From NCBI GenBank assembly GCA_964462985.1, contig CAYXAA010000015.1:1-64000 (forward strand): 64,000 bases of DNA. The letters are read 5' to 3'. The position numbers were made by a program, and so were the translations under genes. A model generated the notes under the pieces. The model was not told the DNA's origin. It saw only the letters and a list, made by a program, of their open reading frames with translations, and did not search any database. Source of the stretch: CAYXAA01 sp964462985. GTDB taxonomy: Bacteria; Pseudomonadota; Alphaproteobacteria; Rhizobiales; Stappiaceae. Of this stretch, positions 7,272-16,631 are shown one piece after another; position 1 is the stretch's first letter; every line of letters begins with the position of its first letter.

Positions 7272-8738
7272 CTATCCGGCCGCACGTCCCGGCTCGGCTG
7301 CCGTCTGCCAGCCGAGATCCGGCAGGGTGACGATGCGGTTGCCCCGGAGATCGCTGGCGCAGACAAGGTAGCCGCGTTCCTCCAGATGCGTCAGCAGCCA
7401 GCGCGCCCGTCCGTGTGATCTGGTGCCGTAGGCCCTTGCGATCTCCTCGTCACTCGGGCACGTGAGCTTGCGCAACGCCGCCCGGGCGATGAGCAGGAAC
7501 ACCCCGCGCATCTCCTCCGGCAGGCTTTCGGCTATCAGTTCGGCACGGGCCCAGTCCTCCGGCGCCGCAGCAGCCTCGTGGGTAACGCCGGCCCGCGAGA
7601 TGGCGACGAGACCGCGGAAGGCGGCAAGATCCGGCGCCTGCCCGGGCAGGCGGGCGATCCGGCAGCGCACCTGGAAATCCTGGTAAAGGTCGGCAATCGG
7701 CTGGAACGCCGCTTCCGGATCGGCCATCAGGTCGGCCATCACCGCCGCGATGACCGCCTCGCGGGCGGCTTCATCCTCGGCCGCGGGCGCGGCGGCCTCA
7801 CGCTCGCTGCGGGCCAGCCGCTCCAGGAATTCCGGCGAGGGCGGTGGCGGCAGCGGCCGGCGCTCGGCCGTGCCGCGCTCTTCCTCCGAGGCCGGCTGGA
7901 ACAGGAGGTCATGCGCCTCCTCCGCCGGGGCCTCGGGCAGCGGCGACAGTTTCGGGCCGCCGCCGCGGCCCACCGTCTCCACCGGCCCGATCGCCAGCCG
8001 CACCGGCCGGCGGTAGAGCGCCGGACCGAGTGCGACGAAATGGCCGCGCGGCAGGTCGCGGAACGTCTCGGCCTGGCGCTTCTCCATGCCCAGCAGGTCG
8101 GCAGCCCGCGCCATGTCGATGTCGAGAAACGTCCGGCCCATCAGGAAGTTCGAGGCCTCGGCGGCGACGTTCTTGGCAAGCTTGGCAAGGCGCTGGGTGG
8201 CGATGACGCCCGCGAGCCCGCGCTTGCGGCCACGGCACATCAGATTGGTCATGGCGCCCAGCGCGGTGCGCCGCGCCTCCTCGCCGCCTTCGGCCGAGGC
8301 CGCGGGCGCGAACAGCTGCGCCTCGTCAACGACAATCAGCATCGGGTACCAGTGGTCGCGGTCGGCGTCGAACAGGGCGTTGAGGAACACCGCCGCCGCC
8401 TTGAGCTGGCGGTCTGGCTCGAGCCCTTCCAGGTTGAGCACGACCGAGATGCGGTGACGGCGCACCCGGGCGCCGATCACGGCCAGATTGCGCTCGCTGG
8501 CGGCCGCGTCGATGACGACGTGGTCATAGCGGTCGGCAAGCGTGACGAAGTCACCCTCCGGATCGATCACCGCCTGCTGCACCCAGCCGGCGCTCTGTTC
8601 CAGCAGCCGGCGCAACAGGTGCGACTTGCCCGAGCCGGAATTGCCCTGGACCAGCAGCCGCGTTGCAAGCAACTCCTCCAGGTCGAGCTCGGCCGTCTCG
8701 CCGGTGGCGGTGCGGCCCATGTCGATCTTCACGGTCAT
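7272..8738 (-). CDS. HerA-like (DUF87) ATP-binding protein
   Basis: The 488-residue P-loop ATPase has Walker A at about 31-40 (QGNSGSGKSH), Walker B MLIVVDEAQLF near residue 145, and the HerA/FtsK-like segment GAMTNLMCRGRKRGLAGVIA with an ATQR sensor. The C-terminal third is Ala/Glu-rich and ends in a winged-helix-like region (ALRKLTCPSDEEIARAYGTR). Relatives are hexameric DNA-translocating ATPases, but this short cytosolic group in Alphaproteobacteria is not well characterised. No nuclease partner (NurA) is adjacent. Start: ATG 8738 is preferred; a TTG at 8771 would add 11 residues. Neither has a strong SD. Confidence 0.8.
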   Translation of the reverse strand: MTVKIDMGRTATGETAELDLEELLATRLLVQGNSGSGKSHLLRRLLEQSAGWVQQAVIDPEGDFVTLADRYDHVVIDAAASERNLAVIGARVRRHRISVVLNLEGLEPDRQLKAAAVFLNALFDADRDHWYPMLIVVDEAQLFAPAASAEGGEEARRTALGAMTNLMCRGRKRGLAGVIATQRLAKLAKNVAAEASNFLMGRTFLDIDMARAADLLGMEKRQAETFRDLPRGHFVALGPALYRRPVRLAIGPVETVGRGGGPKLSPLPEAPAEEAHDLLFQPASEEERGTAERRPLPPPPSPEFLERLARSEREAAAPAAEDEAAREAVIAAVMADLMADPEAAFQPIADLYQDFQVRCRIARLPGQAPDLAAFRGLVAISRAGVTHEAAAAPEDWARAELIAESLPEEMRGVFLLIARAALRKLTCPSDEEIARAYGTRSHGRARWLLTHLEERGYLVCASDLRGNRIVTLPDLGWQTAAEPGRAAG

Positions 8739-8913
8739 GACGAGCGCCGCCGGCAGTCCGATCCAGGGCAAAAGGTCCGAATGTTGCGCATGACCGGACC
8801 TTGGGCGATTCGCGCCGGGGATTCAAAGCGCCGGCGCGGCCGTGAGGATTTTGCTGTTGAGTTCTCGGAGGCGGAGGTTCACCTGCCCTGCGACCCGCCC
8901 CTCCGGAGAGCCC

Positions 8914-10434
8914 CTATCCTACGAAGGCGTCCTTGTAGGTCTCCCTCAGCACATTCTTCTGGATCTTGCCCATCGTGTTCCGTGGCAGGGCATCGACGAC
9001 ATAGACCTTCTTGGGCTGCTTGAACTTGGCGAGCTTGTCACCGAGAGGCGCGCGGACTGCCGCCTCGTCGAGCTGCGCTCCGGGGCGGCTCGCTACCACC
9101 GCAACCACGCCCTCGCCGAAGTCGGGATGGGCGACGCCGATGACCGCGGATTCTGCGACGCCGGGAATCTCGTCGATCAGCGCCTCGACCTCGGCCGGAT
9201 AGACGTTGAAGCCCCCGGTGATGATGAGGTCCTTGGCACGGCCGACGATCGACACGTAGCCGCGGTCGTCGATCAGCCCCATGTCGCCGGTGATGAAGAA
9301 GCCGTCGTCGCGGAACTCCTCCGCCGTCTTTTCCGGCATGCGCCAGTAGCCCTTGAAGACATTCGGGCCGCGGACCTCGATAACGCCGATCTCGCCCTGC
9401 TCAAGCACCTTGCCGGTGTCGGGATCGGCAATCCGTAGCTCGACGCCAGGCAGAGGGAAGCCGACGGTACCCGGCCGGCGCTCGCCATCATAGGGGTTGG
9501 AGGTGTTCATGTTGGTTTCGGTCATGCCGTAGCGCTCGAGGATGGCATGGCCGGTGCGGGCAAAGAATTCCTTGTGAGTCTCGGCCGACAGCGGGGCCGA
9601 ACCGGAGATGAACAGCCGCATGTGGGCGACGGCCTCTCGGGTGAACTCCGGCGTCGAAAGCAGCCGGGAATAGAACGTCGGCACCCCCATCATCGTTGTG
9701 GCCCGCGGCAGCAGCCGCAGGATCTCGCCAAGGTCGAACTTCGGCAGAAACAGGATCGAGCCGCCGGCGAGCAACAGCGTATTGGTGGCGACGAAAAGGC
9801 CGTGGGTGTGGAAAATCGGCAGGGCGTGCAACAGCACGTCGTCCGACGTGAACTTCCAGTAGTTGACCAATGTGCGGGCATTTGAGGCGAGGTTCTCGTG
9901 ACTGAGCATCGCCCCCTTCGACCGGCCGGTGGTGCCGGAAGTGTAGAGAATGGCGGCAAGATCATCCGGGCCGCGCGGCGCGTCGGCAAAATACTCCTGC
10001 GCCGCCTCGGCACGCTCGCGGAGCGAGCCGCGGCCGCTGGCGTTCATCGTCTCCAGCCCCGCGCCGACACTCGAGGCGACGGCACCGAGCGCGTCGGCGC
10101 GCGACGGATCACACACCAGCACCTTTGGCTCGGCGTCGCCGACGAAATAGGCCACTTCGGCTGCGGTATAGGCGGTGTTGAGCGGGAGGAACACGGCCCC
10201 GGCCCGCACTGTCGCCAAGTAGAGCATCAGCGCATCGGGCGACTTTTCGACTTGCACGGCCACGCGGTCGCCGGGCTCGATGCCGGCCGCGGCGAGCGCA
10301 TTCGCGTAGCGCGCCGATTGCGCCAGCACGTCGCGGTAGCGGAGCATCACGCCGTCCGCCGCCTCGAGAAAGACCTTGTCCTCGTCGCCGATCGCGCGGC
10401 GGATTTCATCGAAGAGATGGTTGCTGTTCGTCAT
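8914..10434 (-). CDS. matB: malonyl-CoA synthetase
   Basis: This 506-residue AMP-forming acyl-CoA ligase has the core motifs AAILYTSGTTGRSKGAMLSH (phosphate loop), ERYGMTETNMNT (A5), FITGDMGLIDDRGYVSIVGR (A7-A8) and the catalytic C-terminal Lys in PRNTMGKIQKNVL. The RYGMTETNMNTSNPYDGERR stretch is typical of malonate-specific members. It activates malonate to malonyl-CoA with ATP. Its ATG overlaps the stop of malonyl-CoA decarboxylase (ATGA), and it closes the mat operon, so imported malonate is converted to malonyl-CoA and then acetyl-CoA. Confidence 0.93.
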   Translation of the reverse strand: MTNSNHLFDEIRRAIGDEDKVFLEAADGVMLRYRDVLAQSARYANALAAAGIEPGDRVAVQVEKSPDALMLYLATVRAGAVFLPLNTAYTAAEVAYFVGDAEPKVLVCDPSRADALGAVASSVGAGLETMNASGRGSLRERAEAAQEYFADAPRGPDDLAAILYTSGTTGRSKGAMLSHENLASNARTLVNYWKFTSDDVLLHALPIFHTHGLFVATNTLLLAGGSILFLPKFDLGEILRLLPRATTMMGVPTFYSRLLSTPEFTREAVAHMRLFISGSAPLSAETHKEFFARTGHAILERYGMTETNMNTSNPYDGERRPGTVGFPLPGVELRIADPDTGKVLEQGEIGVIEVRGPNVFKGYWRMPEKTAEEFRDDGFFITGDMGLIDDRGYVSIVGRAKDLIITGGFNVYPAEVEALIDEIPGVAESAVIGVAHPDFGEGVVAVVASRPGAQLDEAAVRAPLGDKLAKFKQPKKVYVVDALPRNTMGKIQKNVLRETYKDAFVG

Positions 10435-11795
10435 GCGACCGCTGCTTGCGCCTTCCTGTTGTCGGGGATCGCCCGCGTCAGCCGGACCACGGCGGAGGAC
10501 GTCGCCACCGTGCCGCTGGCCGCGAAGGCCTCGTGGTTCTTCTCGATCTGGCCAAGGTCATAGAGGTAGTTGACCATCATGCCGAACGACTGGCGCAGCC
10601 CGTTCGTCGACGGGTCGCCGGCAAAGTGCACGCGCTCGAGCTGGGCGCCGTTGCCGAGATGGAATCGGGCGACCGGGTCGAGCGGGCGATTGCCGCGCGC
10701 CTTCTCGCGGACCAGATAATGGGCGCAGAGCGCGCGCAGCGGCTCGCGGAACCGTTCCGCGTCGTCGCCCTCTGGCGTCCACTCCGGTGCGGTGAGCTCG
10801 GCAATCAGCTCCGGCGCCAGCACCTGCGCCACGACGCCGTCGCCGCTGGCAACGTCGGCTTCGAGCCACCTGCGGAACCCTGGCACCGGCGACAGCGTCA
10901 CGAAAGTCTTCAGGTTCGGGAGCTCGCGGCACAGCTCCTCCACGACCTGCTTGATCAGGAAGTTGCCGAAGGAGATGCCGCGCAGGCCCTTCTGGCAGTT
11001 GGAGATCGAATAGAACACCGCCGTCGTCGCATCCTCCGGCGCGACCTCGGTTCGCTTCTCCGCCAGGATGGGCAGAATCGCGCCTGGGATATCGCGGGTC
11101 AGCGCAACCTCGACGAAGATCAGCGGATCGTCGACCAGGGCGGGGTGGAAGAAGGCGTAGAGCCTGCGGTCGGCAAGGCCGATGCGGCGGCGCAGGTCAT
11201 CCCAGTCCCTGATCTCGTGCACGGCTTCATAAAGGATGATCTTTTCCAGGATTGAGGCAGGGGTCGACCAGTCGATCCGACGCATGACGAGGAACCCGCG
11301 GTTGAACCAGCTCGAGAACAGATGCTCGAAATCCAGGTCGACCGCACCGAGTTCCGGTCGGTCGCGCAGAAGGTCCAGCAGCTCTGCCCGCATGGAGACC
11401 AGTTCGCCGGTGCCGCCTGGTGCAAGGTTGAGCCGGCGGATCAGTTCCTGCCGGCGCGGCTCGGTGGCGGCATGAAGCTGGCGGATGAGGTCGTCGTCGT
11501 CCGGCGTCTTTGCCAGCGCCTCGACAAGGGCGGCGATGCGCTCCTTGTCCGGTCCAAAGCGCTGTAGCAGCTCGTTGAAGAATTCAAGACGCCCGGTGTC
11601 GTCGAGCGCCCGGTAGCCGGTCAGCACCTCGCCGGCAAGCGCCACACCGGAGGCCTCGCCCCGCCCCGACAGCAGCGCCTCGCAGATGTCACCGACATGG
11701 CGGCCGCCATTGACCCGCTCACGCCTACGGTCGAGCAGCTGGCGGCCCTGCTCGGCGATCGAGGAGAGCAACTCGTTGAAGAAGCTCGTGTTCAT
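10431..11795 (-). CDS. matA: malonyl-CoA decarboxylase
   Basis: The 454-residue protein matches malonyl-CoA decarboxylases: a helical N-terminal domain and an acetyltransferase-like catalytic domain, with family segments FYSISNCQKGLRGISFGNFL, KTFVTLSPVPGFRRWL, DPVARFHLGNGAQLERVHFA and MMVNYLYDL near the C-terminus. It converts malonyl-CoA to acetyl-CoA and CO2. Its start ATG overlaps the stop of the TRAP permease gene (ATGA), and its own stop overlaps matB, so transport, activation and decarboxylation genes appear translationally coupled. Confidence 0.93.
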   Translation of the reverse strand: MNTSFFNELLSSIAEQGRQLLDRRRERVNGGRHVGDICEALLSGRGEASGVALAGEVLTGYRALDDTGRLEFFNELLQRFGPDKERIAALVEALAKTPDDDDLIRQLHAATEPRRQELIRRLNLAPGGTGELVSMRAELLDLLRDRPELGAVDLDFEHLFSSWFNRGFLVMRRIDWSTPASILEKIILYEAVHEIRDWDDLRRRIGLADRRLYAFFHPALVDDPLIFVEVALTRDIPGAILPILAEKRTEVAPEDATTAVFYSISNCQKGLRGISFGNFLIKQVVEELCRELPNLKTFVTLSPVPGFRRWLEADVASGDGVVAQVLAPELIAELTAPEWTPEGDDAERFREPLRALCAHYLVREKARGNRPLDPVARFHLGNGAQLERVHFAGDPSTNGLRQSFGMMVNYLYDLGQIEKNHEAFAASGTVATSSAVVRLTRAIPDNRKAQAAVA

Positions 11796-13108
11796 AGCAC
11801 CGGTCCCATCAAGAACTCCGGAAGCCATGTCGCGATTCCCGGTATGAAGCACAGGATCACGATGCCGGCTACCATGCATCCGACATAGGGCAGCGAGCCT
11901 ATCAGGATCTGGCGCAGCGTGATCGACGGCGCAATCCCATTGATGACGTAGAGATTGAGTCCGACGGGCGGCGTGATCAGCCCGATCTCCATGTTGATCG
12001 TCAGGATTACCGCGAACCAGTAGGGATCAAAGCCCGCCTGGGTGATGATCGGCATCAGGATCGGCGCCGTCATCAGGATCACGGCGACCGGCGGCAGGAA
12101 GAAGCCGGCGACCAGCAGAAAGACGTTGATGATGGCCATCAGCACCCAGCGGTCGACGGCCAGTGCGGCGATCCATTCCGCGATCGACTGGGTGATGAAC
12201 ATCGACGACAGCGCAAAGGAGAACAGTTCCGAAGCGCCGATGATCATCATGATCATCGCGCTCTCCTTCAGCGTGTCGCGGAACAGTCCGACATAGAGCC
12301 GCGCCTTCCACATGCGGTAGATCACGGCGACCATCAGCAGGCAGAGCACCGCACCGACGCCGGCAGCCTCGGACGGCGTTGCCACACCGCCATAGAGCAC
12401 GTAGAGGATCGCAACGATGATCGCCAGGAACGGCAGCACCCGCGGCAGGGCCGAGAAGCGCTCGCGCATGGAGTAGCGCTGCGTCAACTCGGACAGGCCG
12501 ACGCCGCGGCGGCGGCAGTCGAAGATCGTCCAGGCCATGAACAGCGACGTCAGCATGAGGCCGGGCAGCAGGCCGGCGAGGAACAGGCGGCCAATCGAGG
12601 TCTCGGTGGCGATGCCGTAGACGATCATCGTGACCGACGGCGGTATCAGGATGCCGAGCGTCCCGCCCGCGGCGATCGAGCCGGCAGCGATCTCGTTGGG
12701 ATAGCCGCGCTTGGTCATCTCGGGGATGCCCATCTTGCCGATCGCGGCGCAGGTCGCCGGCGAGGAACCCGACAGCGCGGCGAAGATCGAGCAGGCGCCG
12801 AGATTGGACAGCACCAGCCCGCCCGGCACCCGGTTGAGCCAGCGATCGAGCGCCTCGTAGAGATCCTTGCCGGCCGGCGAGGACGCAACCGCGGCGCCCA
12901 TCAGGATGAACATCGGGATCGAGACCATGCTGAACGACGCCATGCCGCCGAAGAAGGTCTCGCCGAGAATCGAGACGCTGCCCCAGCCTTCGACCATGAT
13001 CAGGGCCGCGATCGAAACGAAGCCCAGCGCAAAGGCGATCGGGGTGCCAACGGCGAGCAGCGCGAGCAGAGCGACGAGCACGACTCCGCCCATCAGAAGC
13101 GGCGTCAT
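11792..13108 (-). CDS. matM: malonate TRAP transporter large permease (DctM type)
   Basis: The 438-residue protein has about 12 membrane segments and typical DctM motifs: FALGFVSIAALIMVEGWGSV, LSGSSPATCAAIGKMGIPEM, GGTLGILIPPSVTMIVYGIA and IGLITPPVGLNLYVINGI. It forms the ion-coupled channel part of a TRAP transporter with the small permease and binding protein encoded just upstream. The malonate assignment comes from overlap with malonyl-CoA decarboxylase and synthetase genes. The ATG at 13108 overlaps the upstream stop by four bases. Confidence 0.92.
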   Translation of the reverse strand: MTPLLMGGVVLVALLALLAVGTPIAFALGFVSIAALIMVEGWGSVSILGETFFGGMASFSMVSIPMFILMGAAVASSPAGKDLYEALDRWLNRVPGGLVLSNLGACSIFAALSGSSPATCAAIGKMGIPEMTKRGYPNEIAAGSIAAGGTLGILIPPSVTMIVYGIATETSIGRLFLAGLLPGLMLTSLFMAWTIFDCRRRGVGLSELTQRYSMRERFSALPRVLPFLAIIVAILYVLYGGVATPSEAAGVGAVLCLLMVAVIYRMWKARLYVGLFRDTLKESAMIMMIIGASELFSFALSSMFITQSIAEWIAALAVDRWVLMAIINVFLLVAGFFLPPVAVILMTAPILMPIITQAGFDPYWFAVILTINMEIGLITPPVGLNLYVINGIAPSITLRQILIGSLPYVGCMVAGIVILCFIPGIATWLPEFLMGPVL

Positions 13109-13677
13109 TTCGCACCTCCGAACAGCTTGAAGAGTTCCGCGATGTACTGAAGCACCAGCAGCCCGGCCCCGATCGGCAGCGGCAGCAGCGGGATCCACAG
13201 CGGAATGGCCCAGACCGTCGAGGTGCGCCAGCCGCCTTCCCAGGCCTCGTAGAAATAGATCCAGCCCGACCAGGCGAGCAGCGCGCAGAACGCAACACCG
13301 AAGGCGCCGGCAACCGCCAGCATCAGCCGCCGCGGCCGCTCCGGCAGCGCCATCGGCAACAGGTCGACGTTCACATGCCCCTTCTCGAGCAACACGTAGG
13401 GCGAGCCAACGAAGGTGGCGGCGACGAGGGCATAGGTGACGTATTCCGTCTGCCACACGGTCGATTCGGCGAGGACATAGCGCACGATCACCATGTGGGT
13501 AACCACGATCGCGGCCGAGCCCATCAGGAGCACGGCGACAATCCCGAACAGGTTCGAGATCAAAGAGATCAGGCGAACATAGGCAGCAACAGGGGCTGAC
13601 ATGGCTGAGGCCCTGGCAACGCCGGCGGAAGACGGTCCGCTGGCCCGATCTTGACCATTTGAAAGAAAGTCGTCCAC
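13105..13677 (-). CDS. matQ: malonate TRAP transporter small permease (DctQ type)
   Basis: This small permease has four predicted membrane segments and the DctQ features RYVLAESTVWQTEYVTYALV and SPYVLLEKGHVNVDLLPMAL. Two starts are possible. GTG at 13677 (190 residues) has GGAGA seven nt upstream, but its first codons are unusually A/T-ending. ATG at 13602 (165 residues) gives a more typical N-terminus. The stop overlaps matM (ATGA). A 280-nt gap with a strong hairpin separates it from matP. Confidence 0.88.
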   Translation of the reverse strand: MDDFLSNGQDRASGPSSAGVARASAMSAPVAAYVRLISLISNLFGIVAVLLMGSAAIVVTHMVIVRYVLAESTVWQTEYVTYALVAATFVGSPYVLLEKGHVNVDLLPMALPERPRRLMLAVAGAFGVAFCALLAWSGWIYFYEAWEGGWRTSTVWAIPLWIPLLPLPIGAGLLVLQYIAELFKLFGGAK

Positions 13678-13959
13678 GCGGCGTCTCCGTCAACGCGCTT
13701 GAAGGTACTTAAAGGAACAAGGGCGCCGGTGGCGCCACATCCGACAGCCCGCGAGACCGCCCAGGCGTGGGCCGCTTCGCCGGAACATCATTCGGTGGCA
13801 TCCGGCCTGTCGGCCGCCCGCACTGGGCCGGACGGCGCGCGTCGCAGGCTCATCACGGGCGAAGCGGTTCGCGGACGGGCGTGAGGGCGGAGGCTTCCCG
13901 CGCCGCCGCCACAGCGGAGGCGCGGAAAGCCGATCGGGCGCCTTCCCAGACGACCGAGA
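13678..13959. other. intergenic region between matP and matQ
   Basis: This stretch of 282 bp (357 bp if matQ starts at 13602) lies inside the mat operon. It contains no convincing gene. Its main structure is the stem-loop at 13892-13931 just after matP, which could separate binding-protein expression from permease expression. Confidence 0.5.
13892..13931 (-). promoter_or_regulatory. strong stem-loop 3' of the binding-protein gene matP
   Basis: Two 13-nt arms, ggcttcccgcgcc and ggcgcggaaagcc, pair at 12 of 13 positions around a 14-nt loop, beginning about 28 nt after the matP stop. No T-run follows on the transcribed strand, so it fits an attenuator or 3' stabiliser that yields more binding protein than permease, as known for other binding-protein-dependent transporters. 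That role is inferred. Confidence 0.5.
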
Positions 13960-14973
13960 TCACTCGACGGCGAGCGCCTTCTCGATCAGCTCGCTGCCGC
14001 CGGGAACGTTCTCGGCGAAGTTCTTGTAGGAGGTCTCCTTGGCGATCTCGAGCCAGGCGTCGTAGTCCTCCTGCGACATCTCGACGACCTCGACGCCAGC
14101 CTTTTGGTAGACGTCAATCATCTCCTGATCGAGCTTCTGGGCCTCGCCGACGAAATAGTCCTCCGCCACCTTGCCGGCCGCCAGCAGGGCATCCTGCTGC
14201 TCCTTGGAGAGCTCATTCCAGCTCCTCTTCGACATCAGGATCGGCTCGTACATGAACCACAGCGCATTCGCGCCTGGCGCCGTCAGGCATTTCGCCAGTT
14301 CATAGAGCCGGTACGACACGAAGGAGCCGGACGAGGTGTTGGCAGCATCGAGGACGCCGGTCTGCATGCCGGTGTAGATCTCCGATGACGGCATCGAGGA
14401 AATCGAGCCGCCGGCACCGACCAGCATCTGCTCGAACGCCGGCCCGGCGGCGCGGGTCACCTGACCCTTCATCGTTTCAGGGCTGGTGATGCACTGCTTT
14501 CTGGAGGCGAAGCCACCGGCGAGCCAGGCATCGGCGAGGACGACGACACCGGCCTCGTCCACGATCTTCTTGATGTCGGTCATGAAGTCCGACGCGTTGA
14601 GACGCTGCGCCCGCTCATGGCTGCGCACAAGGCCCGGCATCAGGGTTGCAGAGAACTGGGGATGGCGGCCGGAGGCGTAATCGAGCGGAAAGGCAGAGAT
14701 GTCGAGCTGGCCCTTGACCATCGCGCCCCACTGCTCGTTGGCCTTGAACAGCGACTGGCCGGGATAGACCTGGATCTTCAGACCCACATTGGCCTTCTCG
14801 ACCTCGCGGGCAAGGATCTGCACCATCTCGTCGCGAACATCGCCCTTGCCACCGGGCCACTGGTGCGACGCCTTTAGGGTGACGTCGGCAGCCTGCGCCG
14901 GTACCGAGAGCAGCATTGCCGCGCCGAGGCAAAGCGCGATCTTGGAGGTAGCCCCGGTAAGCATTCTTGTCAT
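13960..14973 (-). CDS. matP: malonate TRAP transporter solute-binding protein (DctP type)
   Basis: The 337-residue periplasmic protein has a signal peptide (CLGAAMLLSVPAQAAD) and the DctP fold: TLKASHQWPGGKGDVRDEM, the helix IYTGMQTGVLDAANTSSGSF and the conserved MYEPILMSKRSWNELS. It captures the dicarboxylate for matQM. The start at 14973 has a strong SD (GGGAGGA), and the leader ACAAGGGAGGAA is nearly the same as that of the TAXI binding protein at 1760. The gene diverges from matR across a short region with a GntR-type palindrome. Confidence 0.92.
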   Translation of the reverse strand: MTRMLTGATSKIALCLGAAMLLSVPAQAADVTLKASHQWPGGKGDVRDEMVQILAREVEKANVGLKIQVYPGQSLFKANEQWGAMVKGQLDISAFPLDYASGRHPQFSATLMPGLVRSHERAQRLNASDFMTDIKKIVDEAGVVVLADAWLAGGFASRKQCITSPETMKGQVTRAAGPAFEQMLVGAGGSISSMPSSEIYTGMQTGVLDAANTSSGSFVSYRLYELAKCLTAPGANALWFMYEPILMSKRSWNELSKEQQDALLAAGKVAEDYFVGEAQKLDQEMIDVYQKAGVEVVEMSQEDYDAWLEIAKETSYKNFAENVPGGSELIEKALAVE

Positions 14974-15083
14974 GATTTCCTCCCTTGTATCGGCCGGCAG
15001 ACCTTTCGCTGCTATGGTGCGACGGGCGGCCACGGCCGGCTCTCTGCAAGGCAACCATCCTCCTGCATTCAAGTCAATCATTT

Positions 15084-15093
15084 TTGTATACAA
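15084..15093. promoter_or_regulatory. MatR operator candidate TTGTATACAA
   Basis: A perfect 10-bp palindrome lies 29 nt before the matR ATG, in the 148-bp divergent region with matP. FCD-class GntR regulators commonly bind TGTATACA-like dyads, so MatR is expected to bind here, repressing both itself and matPQMAB until malonate or malonyl-CoA is present. The binding assignment is inferred from sequence and position. Confidence 0.65.
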
Positions 15094-15121
15094 GAAGTCG
15101 CTACTTGCATATCATCGAACC

Positions 15122-15799
15122 ATGAACACGCCGAAGACTCGTGCCCGCATGGCGCAGACGCTGCGCGAAGCGCTCGAGGATGACATAGCCACCGGCCTTT
15201 ATCCGCCGGGCACCCGGCTCGACGAGGTGACGCTCGCCGAACGCTTCTCGGTATCGCGCACGCCGATTCGCGAGGCGCTGATCGAGCTGTCCATGGCCGG
15301 TCTCGTCGAGATCCGGCCGCGACGCGGCGCCTTCGTCCGCGAGATCGGCATTCCGCGGCTGATCGAGATGTTCGAGGTGATGGCCGAGTTCGAGGCGATG
15401 TGCGCCCGGTTATCGGCACGGCGCATGGACGCGGCCGAGCACGAGGCCCTGATCGCGGCCCACCGCTCCTGCGAGGCGGCGGCGGTAAGCGGCGATCCGG
15501 ACGCCTACTTCCGTGCCAACGAGCGCTTTCACGACGCAATCTACTCCGGCAGCCGCAACGGCTTCCTCGCCGAGCAGGCAAGGGCGCTGCACAACCGGCT
15601 GAAGGCCTATCGCCGCCTGCAGCTGCGGGTGCGCGACCGCGTTGCCAATTCACTCGCCGAGCATGCCCGGATCGTCGACGCGCTTGTTGCCGGCGATGCC
15701 GACGGCGCCGAACGCTTCGCCCGCGCTCACATCCTGATCCAGGGCGGCCGCTTCAATGACTTCGTTGCCTCGGTGACATCGGAGACCGCAAAGCCCTGA
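15122..15799 (+). CDS. matR: GntR-family (FCD) regulator of malonate genes
   Basis: The 225-residue protein has a GntR winged helix (residues about 8-75: PPGTRLDEVTLAERFSVSRT, PIREALIELSMAGLVEI, RRGAFVRE). An all-helical FCD effector domain follows, with putative metal-binding residues in EFEAMCARLSARR, ANERFHDAIYSGSRN and NSLAEHARIVDAL. It diverges from matPQMAB with a TTGTATACAA palindrome between, the arrangement of the known rhizobial malonate regulator MatR. Confidence 0.85.
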   Translation: MNTPKTRARMAQTLREALEDDIATGLYPPGTRLDEVTLAERFSVSRTPIREALIELSMAGLVEIRPRRGAFVREIGIPRLIEMFEVMAEFEAMCARLSARRMDAAEHEALIAAHRSCEAAAVSGDPDAYFRANERFHDAIYSGSRNGFLAEQARALHNRLKAYRRLQLRVRDRVANSLAEHARIVDALVAGDADGAERFARAHILIQGGRFNDFVASVTSETAKP

Positions 15800-15983
15800 G
15801 ACGCGGTCAAGGGCTCCCACTTGCCCTGCCCGCCGTGCCAATGCCTGGTTGTGCGTTGCGGCGATCCGGATAAGCTTGCGGGAAGACCTCGCCCGGATCC
15901 GCCCAGCGTGGTCCAGTCGCCGTCGGGGCGGGTGCCGGGCAGCGGTTGACGGAAGCAAAGACACCGGCGACAGGAATTTCATC

Positions 15984-16631
15984 GTGCTGTTTGCAACGCG
16001 TGCAGAAAAAATCGCCGATGGCGTGGTCCACGGGATCGGCATTGCCCTCGGCATTGCCGCGACCGCCACTCTCGTCACCATCGCTTGGGGCAGCGCCGAA
16101 CCGGGTCGCATTGTTTGCGTGATGATCTACGTCAGCTGCCTGATGGCGATGCTGATCGCCTCCGCGCTCTACAACATGCTGTCGAACGGCGAGAAGAAGG
16201 GCGTTCTGCGCCGCCTCGACCATGCTGCGATCTTCCTGATGATCGCCGGGACCTACACACCGTTCTCGGCAATGGTGATCGGCGGCACCACCGGACGGAC
16301 GCTGCTCATCGTGGTATGGGCGGGCGCGCTCGCAGGGGCAACAATCAAGCTGCTGGCGCTCAGTGTGCTCGAACGCTTCACCGTGCCGATCTACCTCGCC
16401 CTCGGCTGGGTCGTGATCTTCGCCTACAAGCCGCTGCTGGAGAATGCGTCCAACGTCGGCTTCTGGTTCCTGATGGCTGGCGGTCTGCTCTATTCCGCGG
16501 GAACCGCCTTCTACGCCTGGAAAAGCCTGCCGTACCAGACGGCGATCTGGCACGGCTTCGTGCTGACGGCCGCGATCTGCCACTTCGTCGCGATCCTCAC
16601 CGACGTGGGACTGGCGGCCGGAATCTCGTGA
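15984..16631 (+). CDS. hemolysin III / PAQR-family membrane protein
   Basis: The 215-residue protein has seven predicted membrane segments. It carries the family motifs GVVHGIGIALGIAATATLV (first His region), SALYNMLSNGEKKGVLRRLD with HAAIFLMIAGTYTPF, and the C-terminal WHGFVLTAAICHFVAIL. These conserved Ser, Asp and His residues are metal ligands in the PAQR superfamily. Bacterial members have uncertain roles in lipid or membrane homeostasis, and hemolytic activity is not established for most. The GTG start at 15984 has AGGAA upstream and begins just before the first membrane region. Confidence 0.85.
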   Translation: MLFATRAEKIADGVVHGIGIALGIAATATLVTIAWGSAEPGRIVCVMIYVSCLMAMLIASALYNMLSNGEKKGVLRRLDHAAIFLMIAGTYTPFSAMVIGGTTGRTLLIVVWAGALAGATIKLLALSVLERFTVPIYLALGWVVIFAYKPLLENASNVGFWFLMAGGLLYSAGTAFYAWKSLPYQTAIWHGFVLTAAICHFVAILTDVGLAAGIS

